The notes beneath the pieces are model-generated. The model was not told where the DNA came from and did not search any database. It was given only the letters and a program-made list of their open reading frames with translations. Shown piece after piece: positions 15,708-24,002 of a DNA stretch of 35,767 nucleotides. This stretch comes from Methylobacillus sp. (lineage in GTDB: Bacteria > Pseudomonadota > Gammaproteobacteria > Burkholderiales > Methylophilaceae), in contig JAITML010000070.1 of assembly GCA_031277395.1 (NCBI GenBank), forward strand, positions 1 through 35,767. The letters are read 5' to 3'. Each line of letters starts with the position of its first letter. Within the stretch, counting starts at the first letter, position 1. A program made the position numbers and the translations under genes.

Positions 15708-17522
15708 ATGTCGCGCGCCCTTCGTAACATCGCTATCATCGCCCACGTCGATCACGGCAAAACCACCATGGTGGATAAACTGCTGCAACAGGCGGGCACG
15801 TTTGCCGCGCACCAGCAGGTTTCCGAGCGGGTGATGGATTCTGGTGATATTGAGCGGGAACGCGGCATTACGATTCTCGCGAAGAACACCGCCGTTAATT
15901 ACGAAGGCACGCACATCAATATTGTCGATACGCCGGGTCACGCTGATTTCGGCGGCGAGGTTGAGCGCGTGCTGGGCATGGTGGATGGTGTGGTACTGCT
16001 GGTGGATGCGGTGGAAGGGCCTATGCCGCAGACACGCTTTGTCACCAAAAAGGCGCTCGCATTGGGACTGCGTCCCATCGTGGTGATCAACAAGGTGGAC
16101 AGACCCGGCGCACGTACGGATTGGGTGATTAACCAGACATTTGATCTCTTCGCCAATCTCGGCGCGACCGACGAGCAACTGGATTTTCCCGTGGTTTATG
16201 CTTCCGCGCTCAACGGCTACGCCAAGCTGGAATTGAATGCTTCCTCCGACTCCATGCGCCCACTGTTCGATACCATACTCAAGCATGTGCCGCCGCCACA
16301 AGGCAATTCTGATCTGCCCTTGCAACTGCAAATTTCCGCGCTCGATTATTCGAGTTATACAGGCCGTCTTGGCGTGGGTCGCATTCAAAACGGCCGTGTC
16401 AAACCGGGGCAGGTGGTCGCGGTGATGAACGGCCACGATCAGCTTGCACAGGGTCGCATCAATCAAGTACTCGGCTTTCAGGGTTTGGAGCGTGTGCCGG
16501 TGGAAGAAGCCGAAGCGGGCGACATTGTAATTATTTCCGGCCTTGAAGACATCGGCATAGGCGTCACGATTGCCGACAGGGAAAATCCGGTCGGGCTGCC
16601 GCTGTTGCAAGTGGATGAGCCGACGCTGACCATGGATTTCATGGTTAATTCCTCGCCGCTCGCGGGCACCGAAGGCAAGTTCGTCACGAGCCGCCAGATA
16701 CGCGACCGCCTCACGCGCGAACTGCTTATCAACGTGGCGCTGCGTGTCGAAGATACCAAGGACGCGGACGTGTTCCGCGTCTCCGGTCGCGGCGAATTGC
16801 ATCTCACCATACTGCTAGAAAACATGCGCCGCGAAGGCTATGAAGTCGCCGTGGGCAAACCGCGCGTGGTGGTCAAGGAGATCAACGGCGAGAAGTGCGA
16901 ACCGTATGAAATTCTGACCGTGGATCTGGAAGACGGACATCAGGGCGCGGTCATGGAAGAATTGGGACGGCGTCGTGGCGAACTCACCAATATGGCATCC
17001 GACGGCAATGGCCGCACGCGCCTTGAATACCGCATTCCCGCACGCGGCTTGATCGGTTTTCAGAGTGAGTTCCTCACGCTCACACGCGGCACCGGTCTCA
17101 TGGCGCACATCTTTGACGACTATGCGCCACTCAAGGCTGACATGCCCGGACGTCGCAACGGCGTGCTGGTTTCGCAGGAACACGGCGAAGCGGTGGCCTA
17201 TGCGCTATGGAATCTGGAAGATCGCGGTCGCATGTTCGTAAGTCCCGGCGACAAGCTGTACGAAGGCATGATTATCGGCATCCACAGCCGCGAGAACGAT
17301 CTTGTGGTCAACCCGATCAAGGGCAAAAAACTTACCAACGTGCGCGCCTCCGGCACCGACGAAGCGGTGCGCCTCACGCCGCCGATCAAACTCACGCTGG
17401 AATACGCGGTCGAGTTTATCGACGATGATGAACTGGTGGAAATTACTCCCCACTGTATCCGCATTCGCAAACGCCATTTGCAGGAACACGAACGCAAGAA
17501 GGCAGCGAAGGAAACGGTGTAA
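15708..17522 (+). CDS. typA: Ribosome-binding translational GTPase TypA/BipA
   Basis: A 604-residue GTPase related to EF-G that binds the ribosome and helps 50S assembly and adaptation to cold and stress. The GTP-binding motifs are AHVDHGKTT (12-20), RERGITI in switch [16 protein letters not shown], and NKVDRPGA. They are followed by domain II, EF-G-like domains III and V, and the TypA-specific C-terminal domain ending [14 protein letters not shown]. Length equals the family norm. The start is ATSG-free and clear at ATG 15708, with only a weak AAGAG ribosome-binding site. A rho-independent terminator follows directly. Its neighbours, two DEAD-box helicases transcribed away from it, also act on ribosome assembly. 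Confidence 0.97.
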   Translation: MSRALRNIAIIAHVDHGKTTMVDKLLQQAGTFAAHQQVSERVMDSGDIERERGITILAKNTAVNYEGTHINIVDTPGHADFGGEVERVLGMVDGVVLLVDAVEGPMPQTRFVTKKALALGLRPIVVINKVDRPGARTDWVINQTFDLFANLGATDEQLDFPVVYASALNGYAKLELNASSDSMRPLFDTILKHVPPPQGNSDLPLQLQISALDYSSYTGRLGVGRIQNGRVKPGQVVAVMNGHDQLAQGRINQVLGFQGLERVPVEEAEAGDIVIISGLEDIGIGVTIADRENPVGLPLLQVDEPTLTMDFMVNSSPLAGTEGKFVTSRQIRDRLTRELLINVALRVEDTKDADVFRVSGRGELHLTILLENMRREGYEVAVGKPRVVVKEINGEKCEPYEILTVDLEDGHQGAVMEELGRRRGELTNMASDGNGRTRLEYRIPARGLIGFQSEFLTLTRGTGLMAHIFDDYAPLKADMPGRRNGVLVSQEHGEAVAYALWNLEDRGRMFVSPGDKLYEGMIIGIHSRENDLVVNPIKGKKLTNVRASGTDEAVRLTPPIKLTLEYAVEFIDDDELVEITPHCIRIRKRHLQEHERKKAAKETV

Positions 17523-17526
17523 ACAA

Positions 17527-17552
17527 AAACCCGGCATTGCCGGGTTTTTTGT
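17527..17552 (+). terminator. Rho-independent terminator of typA
   Basis: AACCCGGCA and TGCCGGGTT pair with almost no loop, followed by a run of T (17545-17550), a few bases after the typA stop. Confidence 0.9.
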
Positions 17553-17571
17553 GGCGTGTTGAGAGTGGAAC

Positions 17572-17680
17572 GCCTCCCTCTCCCCATACCCCTCTCCCAC
17601 GAGGGGTGAGGGGAGTACGCCAGCAACTTGAAGCCCCTCTCCCCTTGTGGGAGAGGGGTGGGGGAGAGGGGGTAACGCCT
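17572..17680. repeat. GC-rich palindromic intergenic repeat
   Basis: The left arm (17572-17599, GCCTCCCTCTCCCC then CCCTCTCCCA) and right arm (17648-17679, TGGGAGAGGGG then GGGGGAGAGGGG, ending AACGCC) are near-perfect inverted copies about 48 bases apart. A second internal pair, GAGGGGTGAGGGGAG and CCCCTCTCCCC, lies between them. This is the look of the CCCTCTCC/GGAGAGGG repeat seen in intergenic regions of many proteobacterial genomes. It lies between convergent genes after the typA terminator. Confidence 0.7.
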
Positions 17681-17749
17681 TGCTGATTTCCGATCCCAGT
17701 GTCGAGGTATCGTTACTTTATCCCTGTTCTCAACAAAAATCGCTCTTTT

Positions 17750-18244
17750 TCACGACCCCAGCAACCGCACCATCACAAAGATGACAATCATCAACACGCC
17801 TATCGATACTTTCAGCGCGATGCCAACGACCATGCCTATGGTCGCACCGATACCGGCGTAGCTCGCTTCGGTTACGGTGCGTTTTGAAGCGAGGTCGCCG
17901 ATGAGCGCGCCGGCAAAGGTGCCGACGATGAGGCCGATGGGACCCATGAGTATGGTGCAGACCAGCGCGCCGACGGTGGCGCCTATCATCGCGAGGGTGC
18001 TTGCGCCCATGCGTTTCGCGCCGAGCGCGCCGGAAAGAAAATCAACGACGTAGGTAAGCAGCGTCAATGCGATGAGCGCGGCAATGGTCCATTTCCCGAC
18101 GTGAGTGAAATCTTCCGCCCACGCGCCGCAAATCAGACCGAGCAAAAGCAGGGGCGCGCCGGGCAGCATGGGGAAAATCATGCCGATCAATCCGGTCAGG
18201 CTGAGAGTGACGGCGAGCGTCCAGAGCAAAATGGTGGTTTCCAT
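17750..18244 (-). CDS. DUF456 family membrane protein
   Basis: A 164-residue, very hydrophobic protein with about five to six membrane segments. Small-residue-rich helices such as GLIGMIFPMLPGAPLLLLGLICGAW and IGLIVGTFAGALIGDLAS match the DUF456 family, which contains Gly-zipper-like stretches. A conserved acidic/basic loop LGAKRMGAS joins the two halves. Function unknown. Start ATG at 18244; it is transcribed away from rmuC and towards typA. Confidence 0.8.
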   Translation of the reverse strand: METTILLWTLAVTLSLTGLIGMIFPMLPGAPLLLLGLICGAWAEDFTHVGKWTIAALIALTLLTYVVDFLSGALGAKRMGASTLAMIGATVGALVCTILMGPIGLIVGTFAGALIGDLASKRTVTEASYAGIGATIGMVVGIALKVSIGVLMIVIFVMVRLLGS

Positions 18245-18289
18245 GATGGCGACAGTTTAACAGCCCGCTACCGGGAATGGCGCATACGC

Positions 18290-18295
18290 TATAAT
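18290..18295 (+). promoter_or_regulatory. Consensus -10 box immediately before rmuC
   Basis: TATAAT at 18290-18295 is a perfect -10 hexamer only 7 bases before the rmuC ATG at 18303. No good -35 hexamer is seen at normal spacing and there is no Shine-Dalgarno sequence before the ATG. If used, the mRNA would be leaderless or nearly so. Confidence 0.35.
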
Positions 18296-18302
18296 CATTC
18301 GC

Positions 18303-19547
18303 ATGACGGACACCCTGATTTTCCTGCTGATTGCGCTTGTTCTGGCGATTTTCCTGTGGCTGCTGTGGCAGGCGAAACGCCAGCGCGATATTTTGCCCGA
18401 GTTGCGCATGCAGCTTGAGGAAAAACACCGCGCGATGCTGCTTGATCTGCATCGGGAATTGCAGCAGACGCGCGATGCGATGCAGAGCTTGCAACTTTCA
18501 CAAGAGCAAAATCTCTCGCAGACCCGCGAAAGCGTGCTCGAAAAACTGCATCAAACACTCGCGGAGCAGAGCAAGACCGAGCAGGAACTTATCCAGTCCA
18601 CGATGCGCAATGCCACGCTACAGCTTACCGCGAGCATTGAAAGTTTGACCAAAACAGTCGATGCGCGTCTCGAACAAATCGGCGGCAAGGTGAATGAACG
18701 GCTGGACGAAGGTTTCAAGAAAACCAACGAAACTTTTGTGAGCGTGATGGCGCGGCTCGCAACCATAGACGAGGCGCAAAAAAAGATAGACGGCCTCACC
18801 ACCAATGTTGTCAGCTTGCAGGAACTGCTCGGCGACAAGCGCTCGCGCGGCGCATTCGGCGAGGTACAGCTGGAGGCGCTGGTACGCAACATTCTGCCGT
18901 CCAGCGCATATGAAATGCAGCACACGCTGCCGAATGGCACGCGCGTTGATTGCGCGTTGTTTCTGCCGGAGCCGACGGGCACCGTGGCAGTGGATTCCAA
19001 ATTTCCGCTGGAAAATTATCACCGCATGTTTGAACCCGGCCTCGCGGAAACAGAGCGTCTTGCGGCGCAAAAACAATTCAAGAACGATGTGAAAAAACAC
19101 ATAGACGATATCGCAACCAAATACATTATCGCCAACCATACCTCGGATGGCGCGGTAATGTTTGTCCCTGCCGAAGCGGTGTTCGCGGAAATTCACGCCT
19201 ATCATCCCGATCTTGTGGATTATGCGATGAGCCGTCGCGTGTGGGTGGTGTCGCCGACTACGCTCATGGCTGTGCTCAACACCGCGCGTGCGGTATTGAA
19301 AGATGTCGAAACGCGCAAGCAGGTGCATATCATCAAGGACGAACTCGGCAAACTCGGCAAGGAATTCGGGCGCTTTGACACGCGCATGAAAAAACTCGCC
19401 GACCACATTCGGCAGGCGCACGATGATGTGCAGGAAGTTCACACTACCAGCCAGAAAATCAGCAAGCGTTTCGCCGAGATTGAAAAGGTGGAACTAGACG
19501 GCGCAACCGCATACGCGGCATTGCCGCCCGACGAAACAACGGAGTAA
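18303..19547 (+). CDS. rmuC: DNA recombination protein RmuC
   Basis: A 414-residue RmuC protein. An N-terminal membrane anchor (about 4-21) is followed by a long coiled coil (about 30-170, rich in Gln, Glu, Leu), then the RmuC core related to restriction-enzyme-like nucleases (about 175-370) with LGDKRSRGAFGEVQLEALVRNILP and TGTVAVDSKFPLENYHRM, where the DSK is the PD-(D/E)xK-like position. RmuC limits inverted-repeat-stimulated rearrangements in E. coli. It is the first gene of a tight plus-strand run ending in hslR. Start at ATG 18303, because the membrane anchor follows at once. Confidence 0.93.
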   Translation: MTDTLIFLLIALVLAIFLWLLWQAKRQRDILPELRMQLEEKHRAMLLDLHRELQQTRDAMQSLQLSQEQNLSQTRESVLEKLHQTLAEQSKTEQELIQSTMRNATLQLTASIESLTKTVDARLEQIGGKVNERLDEGFKKTNETFVSVMARLATIDEAQKKIDGLTTNVVSLQELLGDKRSRGAFGEVQLEALVRNILPSSAYEMQHTLPNGTRVDCALFLPEPTGTVAVDSKFPLENYHRMFEPGLAETERLAAQKQFKNDVKKHIDDIATKYIIANHTSDGAVMFVPAEAVFAEIHAYHPDLVDYAMSRRVWVVSPTTLMAVLNTARAVLKDVETRKQVHIIKDELGKLGKEFGRFDTRMKKLADHIRQAHDDVQEVHTTSQKISKRFAEIEKVELDGATAYAALPPDETTE

Positions 19548-19550
19548 TTT

Positions 19551-19733
19551 ATGGAAAGCGATAACGAAAGCATCGTCATCATGCTGGTGCAGCAATACGC
19601 CGCCCGCTTCGGCATCACCTTCAGCTCCAAAGCGATGGAGGACGAAGCTACCAAACAGCGCGCCGTGCAACTGATGTCGGAGGCGCTCGCGGGCAAACGC
19701 GGCGCAATTACAAATGAAGATTTGGGACTGTGA
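19551..19733 (+). CDS. Small conserved-looking protein, unknown function
   Basis: A 60-residue acidic helical protein (MESDNESIVIMLVQQYAARF onward), with no membrane segment or metal-binding motif. The start ATG at 19551 is 3 bases after the rmuC stop, with GGAG overlapping the end of rmuC. The moaD gene begins 13 bases after its stop. Its placement in a gapless operon is the best evidence that it is real. I do not recognise a family. Confidence 0.65.
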   Translation: MESDNESIVIMLVQQYAARFGITFSSKAMEDEATKQRAVQLMSEALAGKRGAITNEDLGL

Positions 19734-19746
19734 AGGATTTTGAATC

Positions 19747-20004
19747 GTGAAAGTTGCGCTGCTCTATTTTGCCCGTTTGCGCGAAGCGCTGGGCGCGAGC
19801 CGGGAGGAGGCGACGCTTCCGGCAGAAGCGCGTGATATCCAATCGCTCATGGCTTGGCTCGCGCAACGCGGCGGAGTTTGGCAGGAGGAATTTTCCGGTT
19901 GTCGCCCGCTGCGCGCCGCAGTGAATCAGGAACTGGTCGCCAACGATGCCACATTCAAGGATGGCGACGAAATCGCTTTTTTCCCGCCCGTAACCGGAGG
20001 CTGA
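19747..20004 (+). CDS. moaD: Molybdopterin synthase sulfur-carrier subunit
   Basis: An 85-residue ubiquitin-like protein ending in the required Gly-Gly (FFPPVTGG), which is thiocarboxylated and donates sulfur to make molybdopterin from cyclic pyranopterin monophosphate together with MoaE. N-terminal VALLYFARLREALG and the DGDEIAFFPPVTGG tail are typical. The start is GTG at 19747. moaE begins 1 base after the stop. Confidence 0.95.
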   Translation: MKVALLYFARLREALGASREEATLPAEARDIQSLMAWLAQRGGVWQEEFSGCRPLRAAVNQELVANDATFKDGDEIAFFPPVTGG

Positions 20005-20005
20005 C

Positions 20006-20461
20006 GTGATCCGTGTTCAACATGAGGATTTTGATGTGGGTGCAGAGATCAATCGCATGCGACGCGCGCGGCCGGACATCGGTGCTGTAGCCGCCTTCGT
20101 CGGCCAGGTGCGCGATCTCAACGAAGGCGATGCGGTCTCCGGCCTTGCGCTGGAACACTATCCCGGCATGACCGAAAAGGCGCTGGAAAATATTGTGGCG
20201 CAAGCTAAAAATCGCTGGAATATTTTTGACGCGCTGGTGATACATCGCATCGGCCAACTCAAGCCGTTCGATCAGATTGTGCTCGTGGTGGTGTCCGGCG
20301 CGCATCGCGGCGAAGCTTTCGCAGCCTGCGAATTCATCATGGATTTTCTCAAAACCGAAGCGCCGTTCTGGAAAAAAGAACAGACCGAGCGTGGCGAGCG
20401 CTGGGTGGATGCCCGCACGAGCGACGATGCGGCCAAACAACGCTGGGCAAAACCGGATTGA
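20006..20461 (+). CDS. moaE: Molybdopterin synthase catalytic subunit
   Basis: The 151-residue catalytic subunit that accepts the MoaD C-terminus and inserts two sulfurs into the pterin. Motifs are FVGQVRD near the start, LEHYPGMTEKAL, HRIGQLKPFDQIVLVVVSGAHRGEAF, and the active-site region LKTEAPFWKKE. The start is GTG at 20006, one base after the moaD stop. The stop overlaps the start codon of hslR. Confidence 0.95.
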   Translation: MIRVQHEDFDVGAEINRMRRARPDIGAVAAFVGQVRDLNEGDAVSGLALEHYPGMTEKALENIVAQAKNRWNIFDALVIHRIGQLKPFDQIVLVVVSGAHRGEAFAACEFIMDFLKTEAPFWKKEQTERGERWVDARTSDDAAKQRWAKPD

Positions 20462-20856
20462 AAGACGACAACGACAATACCAAAGTCCGCATCGACAAAT
20501 GGTTGTGGGCGGCGCGATTTTTCAAAACGCGCGGGCTTGCGGCGGAAGCCATAGACGGCGGCAAAATTCGCTACGACGGCGAGCGCCCCAAGGCCGCCAA
20601 GGAAGTCAAACTCGGCGCGGTGCTGCGCATCACGCGTTCTGACGGCGAATGGGAAGTGGTCGTGCGCGGCCTGTCTGCACAACGCCGTGGCGCGCCGGAA
20701 GCAGCGATGTTGTATGAAGAAACCGAAGCCAGTCGCGCGCGCCGTGAGCAAATGCAGCTTATGCGCGAAGCCGAACACGGCATCCGTGATCGCGGTATGG
20801 GGCGGCCAACCAAGCGGAACAGGCGGTTGATCAAGAGGTTTAACGAAGGCTATTGA
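20458..20856 (+). CDS. hslR: Heat-shock protein 15, S4-domain ribosome rescue factor
   Basis: A 132-residue Hsp15 protein. Its S4 RNA-binding domain (about 9-60: VRIDKWLWAARFFKTRGLAAEAIDGG) binds free 50S subunits that carry a stalled peptidyl-tRNA. The C-terminus is basic and rich in Arg (GRPTKRNRRLIKRF). The start must be the TTG at 20458, because no ATG or GTG precedes the S4 domain; it overlaps the moaE stop (TTGA), indicating translational coupling. Length is normal, so the gene is intact although the next reading frame is broken. Confidence 0.9.
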   Translation: MKDDNDNTKVRIDKWLWAARFFKTRGLAAEAIDGGKIRYDGERPKAAKEVKLGAVLRITRSDGEWEVVVRGLSAQRRGAPEAAMLYEETEASRARREQMQLMREAEHGIRDRGMGRPTKRNRRLIKRFNEGY

Positions 20857-20869
20857 TGGCGGGAATTTT

Positions 20870-21837
20870 TCCAGCCCAGCAGTCTGGTGATTTACGAATC
20901 CACGGTTTATCCGGGCGCGACCGAAGAAATTTGCGTTCCCGTGCTCGAACAAACTTCCGGTTTGAAGTGGCTCAAGGATTTCAACGTGGGCTATTCGCCC
21001 GAGCGCATCAATCCCGGCGACAAGGAACACGGCCTGCATAACACGGTCAAGGTGGTGGCGGGGGATACACCGGAAACTCTGGAGCGCGTGGCGCGTTTGT
21101 ATGAAACGGTGGTAAAGGCGGGCGTGCATCGCGCGTCCGGCATTAAGGTGGCCGAAGCCGCCAAAGTCATCGAAAATACTCAGCGCGATCTCAATATCGC
21201 GCTTATGAATGAGCTTTCCATCATCTTCCACAAAATCGGCATCGACACATTGGAAGTGCTGCGCGCCGCCGGAACGAAATGGAATTTTCTGCCATTCCGC
21301 CCCGGCCTTGTGGGCGGCCATTGTATCGGCGTTGATCCGTACTATCTGACGTACAAAGCCGACATGCTGGGCTATCACCCGCAAGTCATTCTGGCCGGTC
21401 GGCGCATCAACGACGGCATGGGGAAATTCGTGGCCGAACAAACCGTAAAACGCCTGATTGATTGCGGCAGCCCGATCAAAGGCGCCAAAGTCAACGTACT
21501 TGGTTTGACCTTCAAGGAAAACTGCTCCGACCTGCGCAATTCGCGCGTGATCGACGTGATCGAGGAACTGAAAAGCTACGGCATCGAAGTCCGCGTGCAT
21601 GATCCTGTTGCCGACCCCGCTGAAGCGTATCGCGAATACGCAGTCGAGCTGACAAGCTGGGCTGCGCTGAATGCCGCCGATGCCATCATCGTCGCCGTCG
21701 CGCATCAATACTACCGCGAAATTCCGCTCGCCGACCTGCAATCCAAAGTCAAACCCGGCGGCGTGTTCGTCGATGTGAAAGCACAGTTTGAAGCGGAGCC
21801 ATTGCGAGCAAGCGGGCTGTCGGTTTGGCGTTTGTAA
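20870..21837 (+). pseudogene. N-terminally truncated UDP-sugar 6-dehydrogenase (TviB/WbpA-like)
   Basis: Homology to UDP-GlcNAc/GalNAc-type 6-dehydrogenases begins abruptly at SSLVIYESTVYPGATEE, right after the hslR stop, and runs intact to the natural C-terminus. The missing part, about 110 residues, is the NAD-binding Rossmann fold. The central domain and the UDP-binding domain are complete, including the catalytic Cys in LVGGHCIGVDPYYLT and the GLTFKENCSDLRNSR loop. The only in-frame start is a GTG at 20887 without a ribosome-binding site. Without the NAD site it cannot oxidise UDP-sugars, so I call it a remnant. In-frame with hslR it continues straight after the stop codon, which fits a deletion that joined two genes. 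Confidence 0.75.
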
Positions 21838-22235
21838 ATTCACTCTCTTGTCGTCATTCCCGCTAAAATCCCCATCACCACCTTTGTTGCAGTAATGGTG
21901 GTGGTAGCGAAAAGGAAGGGCAGCAATGCTGCCCCAACCGCTCTACAGATAGCCGCAACGCCATAACGCGAATAGGACAAAGGCTGGCTGTGCCTGTTCT
22001 CGATGCCACATGGAAAATCGCGGCATAAACCAGGAGTATCCATACCACTTCAAGAGTAGTTGTCAGCCGAATGATTTTAAAGGATGATGAAGTCCTGTTT
22101 TGCAAAAGAAACCTAAGAATTACTTCTGAGCAATAAATTTGTAGTAAGCAATTCCGATTTTAAGTATTGAAACGGTGATGCTTGGATATATCGGGCATCG
22201 GGAAATCATCCATTACACAATGGAGGTTGCTGTAA
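21838..22235. other. Intergenic stretch without a supported gene
   Basis: About 400 bases of visibly lower GC content between the truncated dehydrogenase and the paralog array. It contains a weak hairpin CACCACC (21876-21882) / GGTGGTG (21897-21903) with no T-run and no coding frame I trust on either strand. The promoter of the array should lie near its right end but I could not find convincing hexamers. Confidence 0.5.
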
Positions 22236-23093
22236 ATGCTGCGCCTTTTATTTTTTATGACCAGTGTAATCGCCACGAGCGCTAGCATCGCTGGAGATAT
22301 TACGCCGTGCTCTGCTGATACGGTATCGTTTCAAGTTATATCCCAAACGGGGAAAAGCCGCGTGATCACAACCTCTGGCTTCGGCTCCAAGCAAGCCTCC
22401 GACCCCAACTCATACCGATATGCCCTTATGGCATCTGTCAGAGAGCGTGTTGCAGTTCGGCTTGCTGAAAAAAATCTCTGCCAAGACATCGCCAAAAACA
22501 AGGAGCGTTCCCTGATTCAATTTGTAGACTGGCCTTTTTCTACTTTGCAAAAAAAGCTCACCGTTCCAGCACTGCCGCCCGATACACCTTCCTCCGGCGG
22601 CTGCCGTATCACCAGCCCATGGCTGGACGTGGCCTTTGAGCGCAAGCCGGTACCACAGATACGCGCCATTGTGTTCTGGAATGAGCGCCAACTTTGGGCT
22701 GATCAGGCAATACTTGACGGAGCAAAAAATGTACCGTCAGGCGTGATGATGCCGTTGATGGGCGACGAGTCGATTGATCGCTATGCAACTGACTATGCAG
22801 AGTCAGAAATCGCTAGTGGGCGGAGGGTGGCGTCTGTTGAGGAACGTATCCCTCCAGATCTTTTGTGGCTGTTTCGTCACTCCCCGCAGCAGGTGACAAT
22901 GGAATTTTTCCTTGGCTCGCTTGATGGAATGAAAAAAGCAAAAGAAAAAGGCGCAGAGGGTCATAAAAGACTTGTTTTTGCGCTCATTGACCGTTGCTTT
23001 GATTCCAACGGTGAAACCCTGCATTACGACAGTATACTTGATGCCAAAGACCTTGTCCCGCTTGAAGAATACAAGATCGACACACTAATTTGA
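22236..23093 (+). CDS. Exported paralog 1 of a three-gene array upstream of the RTX gene
   Basis: A 285-residue protein with a Sec signal peptide (about 1-19, cleavage near SIA-GD; no lipobox). I do not recognise the family. Four Cys are invariant across the three paralogs (here Cys 25, 82, 123, 254), enough for two disulfides in the periplasm. Conserved blocks are LCQ(D/G)I near 81, ITSPWLD near 125, RISPDLLWLFR-like near 204-214, and the almost identical C-terminus RCFDSNGETLHYDSILD followed by PLEEYKIDTL. The middle (about 35-65) and the region near 180-200 vary most. The start ATG at 22236 has GGAGG 11 bases upstream. It opens a same-strand run that leads into the giant RTX gene. Accessory or immunity role is only inferred from position. 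Confidence 0.75.
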   Translation: MLRLLFFMTSVIATSASIAGDITPCSADTVSFQVISQTGKSRVITTSGFGSKQASDPNSYRYALMASVRERVAVRLAEKNLCQDIAKNKERSLIQFVDWPFSTLQKKLTVPALPPDTPSSGGCRITSPWLDVAFERKPVPQIRAIVFWNERQLWADQAILDGAKNVPSGVMMPLMGDESIDRYATDYAESEIASGRRVASVEERIPPDLLWLFRHSPQQVTMEFFLGSLDGMKKAKEKGAEGHKRLVFALIDRCFDSNGETLHYDSILDAKDLVPLEEYKIDTLI

Positions 23094-23125
23094 AACAGTC
23101 ACAAGGAATTTGCAAATGCTGCGTT
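23056..23125 (+). repeat. 70-bp direct repeat, copy 1 (second copy 23933-24002)
   Basis: Bases 23056-23125 and 23933-24002 are identical over 70 bases and lie 877 bases apart. Each copy spans the last codons of one paralog, the stop, the 22-base spacer with its ribosome-binding site, and the first codons of the next. This is the footprint of a tandem gene duplication. Confidence 0.9.
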
Positions 23126-23970
23126 TACTCCTTTTCATTACCGGTATCATTGCTGCGGGGATAAGTGCCGCTGAAGATGCTACGCCGTGCTCTCCTGACA
23201 TAGTGCCGATTCAGATTATAGATAGAGTACAGCAAAGTTCTGTAATCACACTCCCTTCATTCAAAGTCGGAATGGGTTCTAAGCGTTCCTTGGAGTTTAA
23301 CTCTCCTGTGGGAGGCATTATGGAACATATTGCAACTCGTTTGGCTGAGGAGAACCTCTGCCAAGATATTGCCAAAAACAAGGAACACTCCTTGGTTCAA
23401 TTCGTGGACTGGCCTATTACTGTTTCAAAAAGTAGCCCACCTGCCCCAGTATTGGCAACTAATGCGCACTCGACTAATGGCTGTCAGATCACCAGTCCGT
23501 GGTTAGATTTGGCCTTTGAGCGTGAACCAGTACCTCGGATACATGCCATTGTGCGTTGGAGCGCTCGCCAACTACTGACTGATCAGGCGATGCTGGTCGG
23601 AGCGAAAAATGTACCTCCAGGTATCGCAATGCCACTGATCGACGGCGCATTTAGCTACTTTGCAAACGACTATGCAAAGTCGGAAATTCGTGGAGAGCAG
23701 ATGGAAACCCCGGTTACAGAGCGCATATCACCTGATCTTTTGTGGTTATTCCGCCGTTCCCCACAGAAATTGGCGATGAATTCCTTTGGTGGCGCGAGCG
23801 ATGGACTGGAAAAAGTACAAAAAAAAGGTAAAAGTGGTTACACCAAGCTGATTCTTGCACTTATTGACCGCTGTTTTGATTCCAACGGTGAAACTCTGCA
23901 TTATGACAGCATACTTGATGCCAAAGACCTGATCCCGCTTGAAGAATACAAGATCGACACACTAATTTGA
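23116..23970 (+). CDS. Exported paralog 2 of the array
   Basis: A 284-residue paralog of the genes on both sides, with signal peptide (core LLLFITGIIAAGISAA) and the same four Cys. It starts at ATG 23116 behind AAGGA, 22 bases after paralog 1. The last 40 residues are nearly identical to paralog 1, while residues 35-65 and 100-122 differ strongly (for example KSSPPAPVLATNAHSTNGC here against LTVPALPPDTPSSGGC). A frame extension to a TTG at 23110 is less likely. Function unknown. Confidence 0.75.
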   Translation: MLRLLLFITGIIAAGISAAEDATPCSPDIVPIQIIDRVQQSSVITLPSFKVGMGSKRSLEFNSPVGGIMEHIATRLAEENLCQDIAKNKEHSLVQFVDWPITVSKSSPPAPVLATNAHSTNGCQITSPWLDLAFEREPVPRIHAIVRWSARQLLTDQAMLVGAKNVPPGIAMPLIDGAFSYFANDYAKSEIRGEQMETPVTERISPDLLWLFRRSPQKLAMNSFGGASDGLEKVQKKGKSGYTKLILALIDRCFDSNGETLHYDSILDAKDLIPLEEYKIDTLI

Positions 23971-24002
23971 AACAGTCACAAGGAATTTGCAAATGCTGCG
24001 TT
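23933..24002 (+). repeat. 70-bp direct repeat, copy 2
   Basis: Second identical copy of the repeat at 23056-23125, at the junction of paralogs 2 and 3. Confidence 0.9.

Noticed and set aside
15705-16802. Minus-strand frame of 365 codons opposite typA
   Set aside because: It is antisense to a highly conserved gene and has no motif of its own.
20272-21843. Long minus-strand frame (523 codons) across moaE, hslR and the dehydrogenase remnant
   Set aside because: It overlaps three convincing genes on the plus strand and shows no family motif.
21840-22105. Minus-strand frames of 67 and 76 codons between the dehydrogenase remnant and the array
   Set aside because: They overlap each other, lack ribosome-binding sites and have no recognisable features.
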